From Motiliproteus sp047633175 (GTDB lineage: Bacteria > Pseudomonadota > Gammaproteobacteria > Pseudomonadales > Balneatricaceae), in contig JBLIEQ010000006.1 in assembly GCA_047633175.1 (NCBI GenBank), positions 76,199 through 140,198 of the forward strand: a stretch of DNA of 64,000 bases. The letters run 5' to 3'. The position numbers were made by a program, and so were the translations under genes. Positions within the stretch are counted from its first letter, which is position 1. Each line of letters starts with the position of its first letter. Positions 24,547-33,253 of this stretch are shown here, piece after piece. The notes below the pieces were generated by a model. The model saw nothing but the letters and a program-made list of their open reading frames with translations, was not told the DNA's origin and searched no databases.

Positions 24547-26532
24547 TCAACCCATTTCGTCAGTGGATTGTTGCATACTCGCATTATAAATCTGCACGTT
24601 ATTACCGCCTCTATTCTTTGCTGCGTACATGGCGGCATCAGCATTTCTCACAAGAACACCTTCCTTTTCGCCATGCTCCGGATAGATAGCAACGCCTATG
24701 CTGGATGATATATTCAAGCAATTCCCGGCTAATTCGAAAGGCCTATTGAGTGCCTGACGAATCTTTTCCGCGACTACAGATACATTTTGCTCTACGCCGA
24801 CGGCGGGCAACAAGACAACAAATTCATCGCCACCCACACGCGCCACTGTATCGGACTCACGCACACAATGACTAATGCGTAGAGCAACCTCGGTGATCAC
24901 TAGATCGCCTATATCGTGACCTAGGGTATCGTTAACCGGCTTGAAGGCGTCTAAGTCAATAAAGATTACCGCTAGATTTTCCTTGGATCTTGATCCGAGC
25001 AACAGTGCCTGCTGTAAGCGATCTGATAGCAGCACCCGGTTTGGCAGGCCGGTCAGTTCATCATGCTGCGACTTATGTAAGAGCTTCATCTCAATCTGCT
25101 TCTGGTTGCTGATGTCCTGATGGGTTCCGAACATCAGCAAGGGTTTACCCTCGGCTGTCCATGTAGCCACCTTTGCCCGACTCAACACCCACACCCATTC
25201 TCCATTCTTATGTCGCATACGCACTTCACATTCGTGATAAGACAGTTCGCCGGAGAAATGCTGTTCCAATAAGTCATCTGACTTTTTTATATCATCCGGA
25301 TGCGCATATTTAATCCAGGTAGCGACGGTGGTCGGCTTAAGTTCACTGAGGCTGTAACCCATAATTTGTGCCCAGCGTTCGTTGAGAACGGTTACCCCGC
25401 TCTGGACGTTCCATTCCCAAGTTCCAACATTGGTTCCCTCAATAATGCCACTCAAGCGCAGTTGTTCGTTAATCAGCTCTATATTCATCTTTTTTGCAGC
25501 GGTTATAGCGAGCGCTCGACCCGACATAAGCAGGTAAACAATAAAGGTGAGAGTAAGGCTGAAAACAACACCAATCACGGCAACCAGATGGGGTTTATCT
25601 GCATTGGTACGCAATTTAATCAAGGACAATGGACGAATACGAATTGTCCAGAAATGGTCTCCGACAGGGATAGATACAATCCTCTCATTTGGAGAAGATA
25701 ACCGTTCTTCTGAGTGTACCGATCCATCAGAATCAAACATCAGCGTTGCTGGTGAAATGACCTCAGCATCAAAAATTTCGACATCCAGGTCGTCTGCAAG
25801 CTCGCCATGTATGCCATGCATAAAGTCATTCATGCGAAAAACCGCATACACCCAGCCGATTAGATTCTCTCGTCGCTCAGAAAGCAAAGTACTCGGCTTG
25901 TCGTTTTTATAAATCGGATAGTACATCAAAAACCCAGCCTGCTCATTCTTACCCGATTCCTGAACCAGCCTGACTTTGCCTGATACTGAAATCTGGTCTT
26001 TATCAACAGCCTTTTGCATGGCGGCATGACGGGTGGATTCAGAAAACATATCATATCCGAACGCCCGCAAATTACGCTCTGAGAAGGGTTCAAGATAGAT
26101 AATAGATGAGTAGGCCTCACGCTCACCTTCAGGATAAATAGAATAAGCAGGAAAACCTTGGCTGCGTAACGTTGCGGTATGGTTATCTTTCTCTTTCGAT
26201 GGAATGAAAACAGAAAACCCCACTCCCTGAATGCCGGGATAATTATCTGCCAGATGAAGCGTCGCTATGTAATGTTTGAACTCATCTCGGGTGATCTCCT
26301 CTGATGCCTTGAACAGGCCTCCAGCGCCGTGTAGAACGGTTTCATAAGCAGTTATTCGAGATTGAAGGAGCTGGATCGCCTCTCTCACTCTGAAGTCTAA
26401 ATATGACTCGACATTTTTATCGGTCGCCACCTGAGCAGCATTAAAGGACGCATAGGTAAAGAGTAAACAGGTGCCTAGCACCAGCAGTGGCACCAGTATA
26501 AATTTTGCCTGCTTCAACAATCTACCCGTCAT
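24547..26532 (-). CDS. Membrane diguanylate cyclase, CHASE-PAS-GGDEF
   Basis: 661 residues from the preferred ATG, preceded by CGGAG 7-8 nt upstream; earlier ATGs 14 and 17 codons upstream lack a ribosome site. An N-terminal membrane helix (FILVPLLVLGTCLLFTYASF) and a second near residue 310 (VAVIGVVFSLTLTFIVYLLM) enclose a periplasmic CHASE domain (ESYLDFRVREAIQLLQSRI, GIQGVGFSVFIP, GFPAYSIYPEGERE). A PAS domain with PAC (about 355-480) follows, then a GGDEF domain with intact RVGGDEFVVLLP and an I-site RESD five residues before it, so it should be active and product-inhibited. It synthesises c-di-GMP in response to an unknown periplasmic ligand. GC is lower than in neighbours. Confidence 0.9.
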   Translation of the reverse strand: MTGRLLKQAKFILVPLLVLGTCLLFTYASFNAAQVATDKNVESYLDFRVREAIQLLQSRITAYETVLHGAGGLFKASEEITRDEFKHYIATLHLADNYPGIQGVGFSVFIPSKEKDNHTATLRSQGFPAYSIYPEGEREAYSSIIYLEPFSERNLRAFGYDMFSESTRHAAMQKAVDKDQISVSGKVRLVQESGKNEQAGFLMYYPIYKNDKPSTLLSERRENLIGWVYAVFRMNDFMHGIHGELADDLDVEIFDAEVISPATLMFDSDGSVHSEERLSSPNERIVSIPVGDHFWTIRIRPLSLIKLRTNADKPHLVAVIGVVFSLTLTFIVYLLMSGRALAITAAKKMNIELINEQLRLSGIIEGTNVGTWEWNVQSGVTVLNERWAQIMGYSLSELKPTTVATWIKYAHPDDIKKSDDLLEQHFSGELSYHECEVRMRHKNGEWVWVLSRAKVATWTAEGKPLLMFGTHQDISNQKQIEMKLLHKSQHDELTGLPNRVLLSDRLQQALLLGSRSKENLAVIFIDLDAFKPVNDTLGHDIGDLVITEVALRISHCVRESDTVARVGGDEFVVLLPAVGVEQNVSVVAEKIRQALNRPFELAGNCLNISSSIGVAIYPEHGEKEGVLVRNADAAMYAAKNRGGNNVQIYNASMQQSTDEMG

Positions 26533-26583
26533 TATAAAGCTCCGCCGCGAGGCTCCTAGCCCTATAAAAACATCCATTTTCAT

Positions 26584-26883
26584 GTTGTATATTTAACATT
26601 AGAGACTAGCTGATTGAGGAGCAAGATTATAGCTAATTCCCGCCTCACGATGAAAGCCCAGACAACAATAGCGAAAAGACCCCTGTGCCGGCACATATCG
26701 GCCAACTACACCGATATTGAGCCATGCCTGAATGCACCTCTGGATCTGGAAAGCATTGAGGGTCACAACAACTAAATCATACAGAACCTTTTTAGGTTAC
26801 TTTCCACGTCAGCTTCAATAAGCTGGTAGCCAGACGCTACAGGGCGTTGCGCAAACCCCCGTTATTCCGACTATCAGGCCCCT
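26584..26883. other. Divergent intergenic region, no supported gene
   Basis: 300 bp between the cyclase and topB. A 41-codon open frame at 26650-26775 lacks a ribosome site and resembles nothing I know. I see no clear repeat or terminator. It presumably holds the two divergent promoters. Confidence 0.4.
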
Positions 26884-28884
26884 ATGATTCTCTACATCGC
26901 CGAAAAACCCAGCCAGGGGCGTGCCATCGCCGCCGCGCTGCCCCAGCCGCACCGTTCAGGCGAGGGCTTTATCCGGGTCGGCAACGGTGACCACGTCAGC
27001 TGGTGTATCGGCCATCTGCTGGAGCAAGCCGAGCCCGATGCCTACGATCCGGCCTTCAAGCAGTGGCAGCTGGAACATCTGCCTATAATCCCTACCCAAT
27101 GGCAGCTGCAGCCCAAGCCCAAGACCCGCAAACAGCTCAGCGTGCTGCGCAAGCTCGTTAAGGAGGCGGATCAGCTGGTGCATGCCGGCGATCCCGACCG
27201 CGAGGGTCAGCTGCTGGTCGATGAGGTGCTCGGCTACCTCAAGATACCTGCCTATAAGCAGCGAGAGATCCAGCGCCTGCTGGTCAACGACCTGAACCCC
27301 AGCGCCATTCAGCGCGCCCTGCAGCAGTTGCGCCCTAACCGTGACTTTATCCCCCTGTCGGTCTCGGCGCTGGCGCGCTCGCGTGCCGACTGGCTCTATG
27401 GCATCAACCTTACCCGCGTCTATACTCTGCAGGGGCGCAAGGTCGGCTATCAGGGAGTGCTGTCGGTGGGCAGGGTGCAGACGCCCTTGCTGGGACTCGT
27501 GGTGCGCCGGGATCAGGCCATCGACATCTTCGTCTCCAAGCCCTTCTATGAACTCTGGGCCGAACTCGAAACCGCCGAGGGCGAGCGTTTCCACGTGAAA
27601 TGGCAGCCCAGCGAGGCGTGCCGTCGTTATCAGGATGAGGAGGGACGGCTGCTATCCCGGCCCCTGGCCGAGAATGTGTGCCTGCGGATCCGCGATAAAC
27701 CCGCCCGGGTCACCCGCCTGGACAAGACCCTCAAACGCCAGGCAGCGCCTCTGCCCTACAACCTGTCGGCGCTGCAGATCGACGCCGGCAAGCGCTATGG
27801 GTTCAGCGCCCAGCAGGTCCTCGATAGCTGCCAGGCGCTGTACGAGCGGCATAAGCTGATCACCTATCCGCGCTCGGATTGCCGCTATCTGCCGCTCGAG
27901 CATCACGCGCAGGCGGCTGCTGTGGTCAAGGCGCTGGCCGCCAACGCACCGGACCTGAGCCGTGCGGTCGAGAATGCCGATCTGTCACTCAAGAGCAAAG
28001 CTTGGAACGATGCGAAGGTAAACGCGCACCATGCCCTTATCCCGACCCAAAAGCGTACCGACCTGTCGACCCTAAGCCGCCAGGAGCAGCAGCTGTACGC
28101 CCTGATCGCTCGCCAGTATCTGTGCCAGTTTTATCCCCCCCACCAGTATTATGAGACTCAGCTGGAGGTGGATATCGAGGGCGGCTGTTTCGGCACCAAG
28201 GCACGCCAGGTCCAGCAACAGGGCTGGAAGGCGCTGTTTGCTTCCGCTAAAAAGGAGGGACGCGCCAATGCCGATACCCATTCCGAGACGAATGCTGCGA
28301 CTCATGCCGCGAATAAGGGTAAGGAGAAAGAGGCCGAGAGCGCCCTGCTACCCCCGTTGGAACTGGGCCAGCAACTGCAGTGTCTCCAGGGCGAGCTCCG
28401 CGAGAAGCAGACTCAGCCGCCGGCCTATTTTACCGATGCCAGCCTGCTCGCAGCGATGACCGGCATCGCCCGTTTTGTCGAAGATCCTGAGATCCGCAAG
28501 GTCCTTAAAGAGACCGATGGCCTGGGCACCGAGGCGACCCGGGCAGGCATTATCGAGCTGTTGTTCAGGCGTAAATTTATGGTCCGCCAGGGCAAGCAGA
28601 TCCGCAGCACCGAAGCCGGCCGAGGGTTGATCAACAGCCTGCCGGCGCAATCGACCACCCCCGATATGACCGCCCAGTGGGAGGCAATGCTGGAGGCGAT
28701 CTGCCAGCGACAACTGAATTACGAGGGCTTTATGCAACCGCTGCTCAGCACCCTGCAGCAGCTGATCGAGCAGGCGAAACAGTCGCTACCCACCGGCCTT
28801 GCGGGAATAAAATCAGCCCCCAGTGTTAAACGCCGCCGCCCAGCCACCCGGGGTAGCGCCGCGAAGCGCCCCAAAAAAACCTGA
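26884..28884 (+). CDS. topB: DNA topoisomerase III
   Basis: 666-residue type IA topoisomerase that decatenates replicated DNA. The Toprim domain begins MILYIAEKPSQGRAIA and includes VHAGDPDREGQLLVDEV (metal-binding acidic triad). The catalytic tyrosine is in LITYPRSDCRYLP near residue 328. GLGTEATRAGIIELLFRR belongs to the core. Compared with the usual protein there is a polar insertion near residues 455-480 (EGRANADTHSETNAATHA and following) and a basic tail ending KRRRPATRGSAAKRPKKT that probably binds DNA. Confidence 0.95.
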   Translation: MILYIAEKPSQGRAIAAALPQPHRSGEGFIRVGNGDHVSWCIGHLLEQAEPDAYDPAFKQWQLEHLPIIPTQWQLQPKPKTRKQLSVLRKLVKEADQLVHAGDPDREGQLLVDEVLGYLKIPAYKQREIQRLLVNDLNPSAIQRALQQLRPNRDFIPLSVSALARSRADWLYGINLTRVYTLQGRKVGYQGVLSVGRVQTPLLGLVVRRDQAIDIFVSKPFYELWAELETAEGERFHVKWQPSEACRRYQDEEGRLLSRPLAENVCLRIRDKPARVTRLDKTLKRQAAPLPYNLSALQIDAGKRYGFSAQQVLDSCQALYERHKLITYPRSDCRYLPLEHHAQAAAVVKALAANAPDLSRAVENADLSLKSKAWNDAKVNAHHALIPTQKRTDLSTLSRQEQQLYALIARQYLCQFYPPHQYYETQLEVDIEGGCFGTKARQVQQQGWKALFASAKKEGRANADTHSETNAATHAANKGKEKEAESALLPPLELGQQLQCLQGELREKQTQPPAYFTDASLLAAMTGIARFVEDPEIRKVLKETDGLGTEATRAGIIELLFRRKFMVRQGKQIRSTEAGRGLINSLPAQSTTPDMTAQWEAMLEAICQRQLNYEGFMQPLLSTLQQLIEQAKQSLPTGLAGIKSAPSVKRRRPATRGSAAKRPKKT

Positions 28885-28889
28885 GTGGG

Positions 28890-29075
28890 TCGACTTTTTG
28901 TGGGTCGGCGCTCTGTGGATTGGCTTTTTTGGGGTTGGCTTTTTGTGGGTCGGACTTTAGTCCGACAAGGCTAGCAAGCATGCAAAGATCGTCAGGCTGA
29001 AGCCCGCGCTACAGGGACGTAGTTAGTGCCGCCCATGCAGGAGCATTTGACGGCGAACCTACAAAAAAACAACTA
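28890..29075. repeat. Extragenic palindromic repeat mosaic, copy 4
   Basis: Repeated TTTTTGTGGGTCGGCG-type units, then GTCGGACTTTAGTCCGAC, AAGGCTAGCAAGCATG, ATCGTCAGGCTGAAGCCCGC, GCTACAGGGACGTAGTTAGT, GCCGCCCATGCAGGAGCATT and TGACGGCGAACCTAC. It separates topB from modABC. Confidence 0.85.
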
Positions 29076-29157
29076 ACCGGAACATCAGCTTTTATTACCC
29101 CCCGCCATGCTAAGCTCGTGCACTGCCCTCAACCCCTGGAAAGACATTAATAAAGCT

Positions 29158-30027
29158 ATGACGTTCAGATACATCTCCCACTGCTTAGCCGCCCTGCGCC
29201 CCAACGCACAGCGCCCTGGTCTCAGTCGTGCAGTACTGCTACGGACAGTGCTACGGACAGTGCTACGGACAGTGCTACGGACGGTGCTACAGACGGCGCT
29301 GCTGGTGGCACTATTACCCTGGCAACAGGCGGCTGGCGGGCAGCTGCTGGCGGCGGTCGCGGCGAACTTTATCGGCGCCTCAAAGGAGATCGTGCAGCGC
29401 TTTGAAGCCACCAGCGGGCATAGCGTCACGCTCAGCTATGGCTCCTCCGGCAAGCTGTATTCTCAGATAGCGCACGGTGCCCCCTTCGAGGTGTTCCTGG
29501 CCGCCGACCGCCAGTTACCGCGACAGGCGATTGCCGAGGGGCTGGCGGTCACCGGCAGTGACTTCGGCTATGCCCGGGGCGTGTTGGTACTCTGGAGCCG
29601 CCAGCCCGGACTGCTTCAGGATCCTGAAGTGTATCTGCGTGAGGCCGACATCCCTCGAATCGCGATCGCCAACCCCGGCATCGCGCCCTATGGCCTAGCC
29701 GCACAGCAGGCGCTGAGCCATCTGGGGGTCTGGAATCGGCGTCAGGCGCAGCTGGTGCGGGGGGACTCTGTCGCGCAGGCGTTCCAATTTACCGCCACCG
29801 GCAATGCATCGGTGGGTTTTGTGGCCCGCTCGCAGGTCCAGGCCTGGAGCGGAAAACCGGGCAGCCTCTGGATTATTCCGGCGTCCTACTACCGCGCCAT
29901 CGATCAGCATGCGGTGCTGCTCCAAAGGGGTCGGCACAACCCGGTCGCCCGCCAATTCCTGCAATTTTTGAAAGGCCCCGAGGCGCGGCGTATTATCAGC
30001 GCCTACGGCTACTCGCTGCCGATTTAG
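29158..30027 (+). CDS. modA: Molybdate-binding periplasmic protein ModA
   Basis: About 289 residues. The mature part begins near GGQLLAAVAANFIGASKEIV and contains the oxyanion-binding segments LSYGSSGKLYSQIAHGAPFEVFLAADR and IANPGIAPYGLAAQQAL typical of ModA. It delivers molybdate (or tungstate) to ModBC. The start is uncertain: ATGs at 29107 and 29158 both lack a clear ribosome site. The signal peptide is unusual because its n/h-region is built of LRTV repeats encoded by a 12-bp tandem repeat (29239-29298), giving a long basic leader before LLVALLPWQQAAGG. It is followed by modB after 10 bp and modC: a complete modABC operon. No ModE-type operator was found upstream. Confidence 0.9.
   Translation: MTFRYISHCLAALRPNAQRPGLSRAVLLRTVLRTVLRTVLRTVLQTALLVALLPWQQAAGGQLLAAVAANFIGASKEIVQRFEATSGHSVTLSYGSSGKLYSQIAHGAPFEVFLAADRQLPRQAIAEGLAVTGSDFGYARGVLVLWSRQPGLLQDPEVYLREADIPRIAIANPGIAPYGLAAQQALSHLGVWNRRQAQLVRGDSVAQAFQFTATGNASVGFVARSQVQAWSGKPGSLWIIPASYYRAIDQHAVLLQRGRHNPVARQFLQFLKGPEARRIISAYGYSLPI
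29239..29298. repeat. 12-bp tandem repeat within the modA signal sequence
   Basis: CTACGGACAGTG occurs three times exactly, then CTACGGACGGTG, then a decayed CTACAGACGGCG. In frame it encodes LRTV x4 plus LQTA. Twelve bases keep the frame, so copy-number changes would only lengthen or shorten the leader peptide. Confidence 0.92.
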
Positions 30028-30037
30028 GAACCTCTCT

Positions 30038-30715
30038 ATGAGCTTTGACTGGGAACCTGTGGTACTCACCCTCAAGCTGGCCAGCCTGAGCACGCTGATT
30101 CTGCTGATTATTGGCACCCCGATCGCCTGGTGGCTGGCCCGCACCCGGCATTGGCTTAAACAGCCCCTGGCCGCGGTGGTGGCGCTGCCCCTGATCCTGC
30201 CCCCCACGGTACTGGGCTTTTATCTGCTGATCCTGCTCGGCCCCGACGGCCCCGGCGGCCGTCTGACCGACAGCTTGGGGCTCGGCACCCTGCCCTTTAC
30301 CTTTGCGGGGCTGGTGGCAGGCTCGGTGATCTACTCGCTGCCCTTCGTGGTGCAACCCCTGCACAACGCCTTCGAGGCGATCGGCGAGCGGATGCTGGAG
30401 GTCGCAGCCACGCTGCGCGCCTCCCCCCTGGACCGCTTTTTCAGCGTCGCGGTCCCCTTAGCCAGGCCGGGCTTCCTGACGGCTGCGGTGCTGGGGTTTG
30501 CCCATACCGTCGGCGAATTCGGGATGATCCTGATGATGGGGGGCAATATTCCCGGTGAGACCCGGGTGCTGTCGGTCGCGATCTACGAGCATGTCGAGAT
30601 GCTGGAATACGAGCAGGCCCATCTGCTGTCCGGCGGCCTGCTGCTGTTCGCCTTCGTGGTGCTGCTGTGCCTGTACCTGATTAACGGCCGACTCCAGCGC
30701 CGGGGGCACCTATGA
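30038..30715 (+). CDS. modB: Molybdate ABC transporter permease ModB
   Basis: 225 residues with five to six hydrophobic helices, starting with LKLASLSTLILLIIGTPIAWWLA. The ABC-coupling EAA loop is EAIGERMLEVAATLRASPLDRFFSVAVPLARPG. LPLILPPTVLGFYLLILLG and GEFGMILMMGGNIPGETR are ModB signatures. An AGGA ribosome site precedes the ATG. Its stop overlaps the start of modC by 4 nt (ATGA). Confidence 0.95.
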   Translation: MSFDWEPVVLTLKLASLSTLILLIIGTPIAWWLARTRHWLKQPLAAVVALPLILPPTVLGFYLLILLGPDGPGGRLTDSLGLGTLPFTFAGLVAGSVIYSLPFVVQPLHNAFEAIGERMLEVAATLRASPLDRFFSVAVPLARPGFLTAAVLGFAHTVGEFGMILMMGGNIPGETRVLSVAIYEHVEMLEYEQAHLLSGGLLLFAFVVLLCLYLINGRLQRRGHL

Positions 30716-31803
30716 CGGTCCGCCCTGCAACTAGCTCGGGCATCGACATGCGCTTCGAGGCCGAGGCGGGTGACTTCTCACTGGCGGTAGAACTACAGCT
30801 GCCCGGTCAGGGAGTCACGGCGCTGTTTGGTCATTCGGGATCGGGCAAGACCCTGCTGCTACGCTGCATCGCCGGGCTGCATCGAACCCGGGGCGAACTG
30901 AGCGTCAACGGCAAGACCTGGCAGGATGCGAGCCGTTTTATGGCCGTCCATCAGCGCCCTCTGGCCTATGTCTTTCAGGAAGCCAGCCTGTTTCCTCATC
31001 TGTCGGTGCGGCGCAACCTCGAGTATGGCTACCGGCGCGTAGCGGTATGGGAGCGGCGCATCAGTTTCGAGCAGGCGGTCGACTGGCTGGGGCTCGAGCA
31101 CCTGTTAACGCGCATGCCGGACCGGCTCTCCGGGGGTGAGCGGCAACGGGTGGCGATCGCTCGGGCGCTGCTGACCAGCCCACAACTGCTGCTAATGGAC
31201 GAGCCGCTATCGGCGCTGGACATGCCCTCTAAGCGCGAGATCCTGCCCTACCTGGAGCAGCTTAATAACAGCCTGTCGATTCCGGTGCTCTACGTCACCC
31301 ATGCGGCCGATGAGGTGGCGCGCCTGGCTGATCATCTGGTGGTGTTGGAAAAGGGCCGGGCACTGGCCTGCGGCCCGCTGACCGAGACCCTGGCGCGGCT
31401 GGACCTGCCGATCCGGCAGGATGAAGATGCCGGTGTCGTTATCAGCGCCCACATCGCCGAACGCGACAGTCGCTGGCATCTGGCACGCGCCGCTTTTGCC
31501 GGCGGCAGCCTCTGGGTCAAAGACAGCGGCCTGCCGCTGGGACAACCGGTGCGCCTGCGGGTACTGGCGCGCGATATCAGCCTGGCCAAAAGCCGCCATG
31601 ATGATCAGAGCACCCTCAACCTGCTTCCCGCCCGAATCACCGATATCGTCGGCAACGATCACCCGGCCGTCGTGCTGGTGCGGATCCTTATCGGCAGCAC
31701 ACCCCTGTTGGCACGACTCACCGCGCGCTCCGTCGCGGCCCTCGGACTGCACCCTGGCGATCCGGTCTGGGTGCAGATAAAATCGGTCGCCGTACTGGAA
31801 TAA
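30712..31803 (+). CDS. modC: Molybdate ABC transporter ATPase ModC
   Basis: 363 residues. The ATPase domain has Walker A FGHSGSGKTLLLRCIAG, Q-loop FQEASLFPHLSV, signature LSGGERQRVAIARALL, Walker B LLLMDEPLSALD and switch histidine LYVTHAADE. A C-terminal TOBE/molybdate-binding domain (about 290-360, e.g. LLPARITDIVGNDHPAVVLV) is typical of ModC and may regulate transport by product binding. It is translationally coupled to modB through an ATGA overlap. Confidence 0.95.
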   Translation: MTVRPATSSGIDMRFEAEAGDFSLAVELQLPGQGVTALFGHSGSGKTLLLRCIAGLHRTRGELSVNGKTWQDASRFMAVHQRPLAYVFQEASLFPHLSVRRNLEYGYRRVAVWERRISFEQAVDWLGLEHLLTRMPDRLSGGERQRVAIARALLTSPQLLLMDEPLSALDMPSKREILPYLEQLNNSLSIPVLYVTHAADEVARLADHLVVLEKGRALACGPLTETLARLDLPIRQDEDAGVVISAHIAERDSRWHLARAAFAGGSLWVKDSGLPLGQPVRLRVLARDISLAKSRHDDQSTLNLLPARITDIVGNDHPAVVLVRILIGSTPLLARLTARSVAALGLHPGDPVWVQIKSVAVLE

Positions 31804-31885
31804 ACCCCGCAGATTCAACTCTAGAGTGCGTTATGCGCGCTCGATCGGCCTCGACCCCCACTCTCTAGCCTTAGGTACAGCCCGC

Positions 31886-32836
31886 ATGGACAGCTTCTTA
31901 GATACTTTGGCCTTCTCTTTCTCGATCACCGGACCTATCTTCGTGGTACTGGCGCTGGGGGTATGGCTAAGCCGCCGCGGCACGATCAACGATAATTTTG
32001 TCGATATAGGCTCGCGGCTGGTCTTTAATATCACCCTGCCATCGCTGCTCTTTATCAGTATCAGCCAGACCAGCATCGAGGAGGCCGCCAACGTCAAGCT
32101 GATCGCCGTCGGCCTGATCGGCACCCTGGTCGCTTATCTGCTACTCGAACTGATCGCCGCGCGCCAGGTGCAGCCCCGCGAAGAGCGCGGCGTGGTGGTT
32201 CAGGGCGGATTCCGCTCCAATATGGGGATTATAGGCCTGGCCTACTGCGTCAATGCCTACGGCCATCAGGGCCTGATCACCGCCTCGCTGTATCTGGCGC
32301 TGGTGACGATCCTGTTTAACGTGCTCTCGGTGATCACCCTGAGTCGCTCCCTCAACCGAGGGGCGGGTGTGCGCGCGACCCTGGTCGGCATCGCCAAGAA
32401 CCCGCTGATCCTGGGTATCCTGCTGGCCCTGCCGGTGGCCTGGCTGGAAATACAGCTGCCTCAGCTGGTGATCCGTACCGGTGAATATTTTGCCCAGATG
32501 ACCCTGCCGCTGGCGCTGCTGTGCACCGGTGCCAGCCTCAACTTCGGCGCCCTGCGCCATAACCTCAGCAATGCGCTGCTGGCCGCGGTCTTCAAGCTGA
32601 TCTGCGTCCCGCTGTTGATCACCCTGGGCGGCTACCTGCTGGACTTCCGCGGACTGGAGCTGGGCATCCTGTTTCTGATGGCCTCGGCACCAACGGCCGC
32701 CGCCAGTTATGTGATGGTGCGCTCCATGGGCGGCAACGCCTCGCTGGCCGCAAACATTATCGTGATGACCACGCTGGGATCCCTGCTGACCACCAGCATC
32801 GGCGTCACGCTGCTTAAGGGACTGGGGCTGATTTAA
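31886..32836 (+). CDS. AEC-family transporter (auxin efflux carrier superfamily)
   Basis: 316 residues with about ten hydrophobic helices. Landmarks are FSITGPIFVVLALGVWLSRRG at the N-terminus, FRSNMGIIGLAYCVNAYG and the C-terminal MASAPTAAASYVMVRSMGGNASLAANIIVMTTLGSLLT, all typical of YfdV/MleP-like AEC permeases for organic or amino acid anions. The substrate cannot be predicted. I start at ATG 31886 (AGGT about 10 nt upstream); a frame opens 20 codons earlier. It lies 82 bp after modC, so read-through from the mod operon is possible. Confidence 0.88.
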   Translation: MDSFLDTLAFSFSITGPIFVVLALGVWLSRRGTINDNFVDIGSRLVFNITLPSLLFISISQTSIEEAANVKLIAVGLIGTLVAYLLLELIAARQVQPREERGVVVQGGFRSNMGIIGLAYCVNAYGHQGLITASLYLALVTILFNVLSVITLSRSLNRGAGVRATLVGIAKNPLILGILLALPVAWLEIQLPQLVIRTGEYFAQMTLPLALLCTGASLNFGALRHNLSNALLAAVFKLICVPLLITLGGYLLDFRGLELGILFLMASAPTAAASYVMVRSMGGNASLAANIIVMTTLGSLLTTSIGVTLLKGLGLI

Positions 32837-32839
32837 GAT

Positions 32840-33235
32840 ACTGTGGGTCGGCGTTCTTTGGGTAGAAAGTAGTCCGGCAAGGCTAACAAAGCGCGCCCAT
32901 CGTCAGGCCAAAACGCCGGGCTCGTAGGTCAGCGTTTTGTGGGTAGAAAGCAGTCCGACAAGACCAGCAAGAAGCACCCAACCCCAAACCCCGTCCCAGA
33001 AAAGAAACACCGGCTAGTCTGATATTTCTTCGACAATGCCCGCACGGAGCCCCCTGCGTCGGACTAAAGTCCGACCTACGAGCTATGAATTAGCCTGAAA
33101 TCGCTCCGCAATGCTGACAAGGTGCAGCGATCCTCAGGCTGAAGCCCGCACTACAGGGACGTAGTTAGTGCCATCCATACAGGAGCGTTTGACGGCTAAC
33201 CTACAAAAAAACCTTTGTGGGTCGGCGCTGCCCAA
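32840..33235. repeat. Extragenic palindromic repeat mosaic, copy 5 (long array)
   Basis: Nearly 400 bp without a gene. It is built of multiple modules: TGTGGGTCGGCGTTCTTTGG, GTAGAAAGTAGTCCGG, ATCGTCAGGCCAAAACGCCG, CGTCGGACTAAAGTCCGACC, ATCCTCAGGCTGAAGCCCGC, ACTACAGGGACGTAGTTAGT, GCCATCCATACAGGAGCGTT and TGACGGCTAACCTACA. This is the longest mosaic in the window. Confidence 0.85.
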
Positions 33236-33253
33236 AAATTTTAGCAAAGCGCA

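Noticed and set aside
26650..26775. 41-codon open frame between the CHASE cyclase and topB
   Set aside because: No ribosome site, no recognisable motif, and located in a divergent promoter region.
29076..29157. ModE operator upstream of modA
   Set aside because: No ATCGYTATATA-type dyad is visible; the region is mainly the end of a repeat mosaic.
32840..33235. CRISPR-like appearance of the repeat array
   Set aside because: Modules are of different lengths and kinds with no regular spacers, and no cas genes are present.
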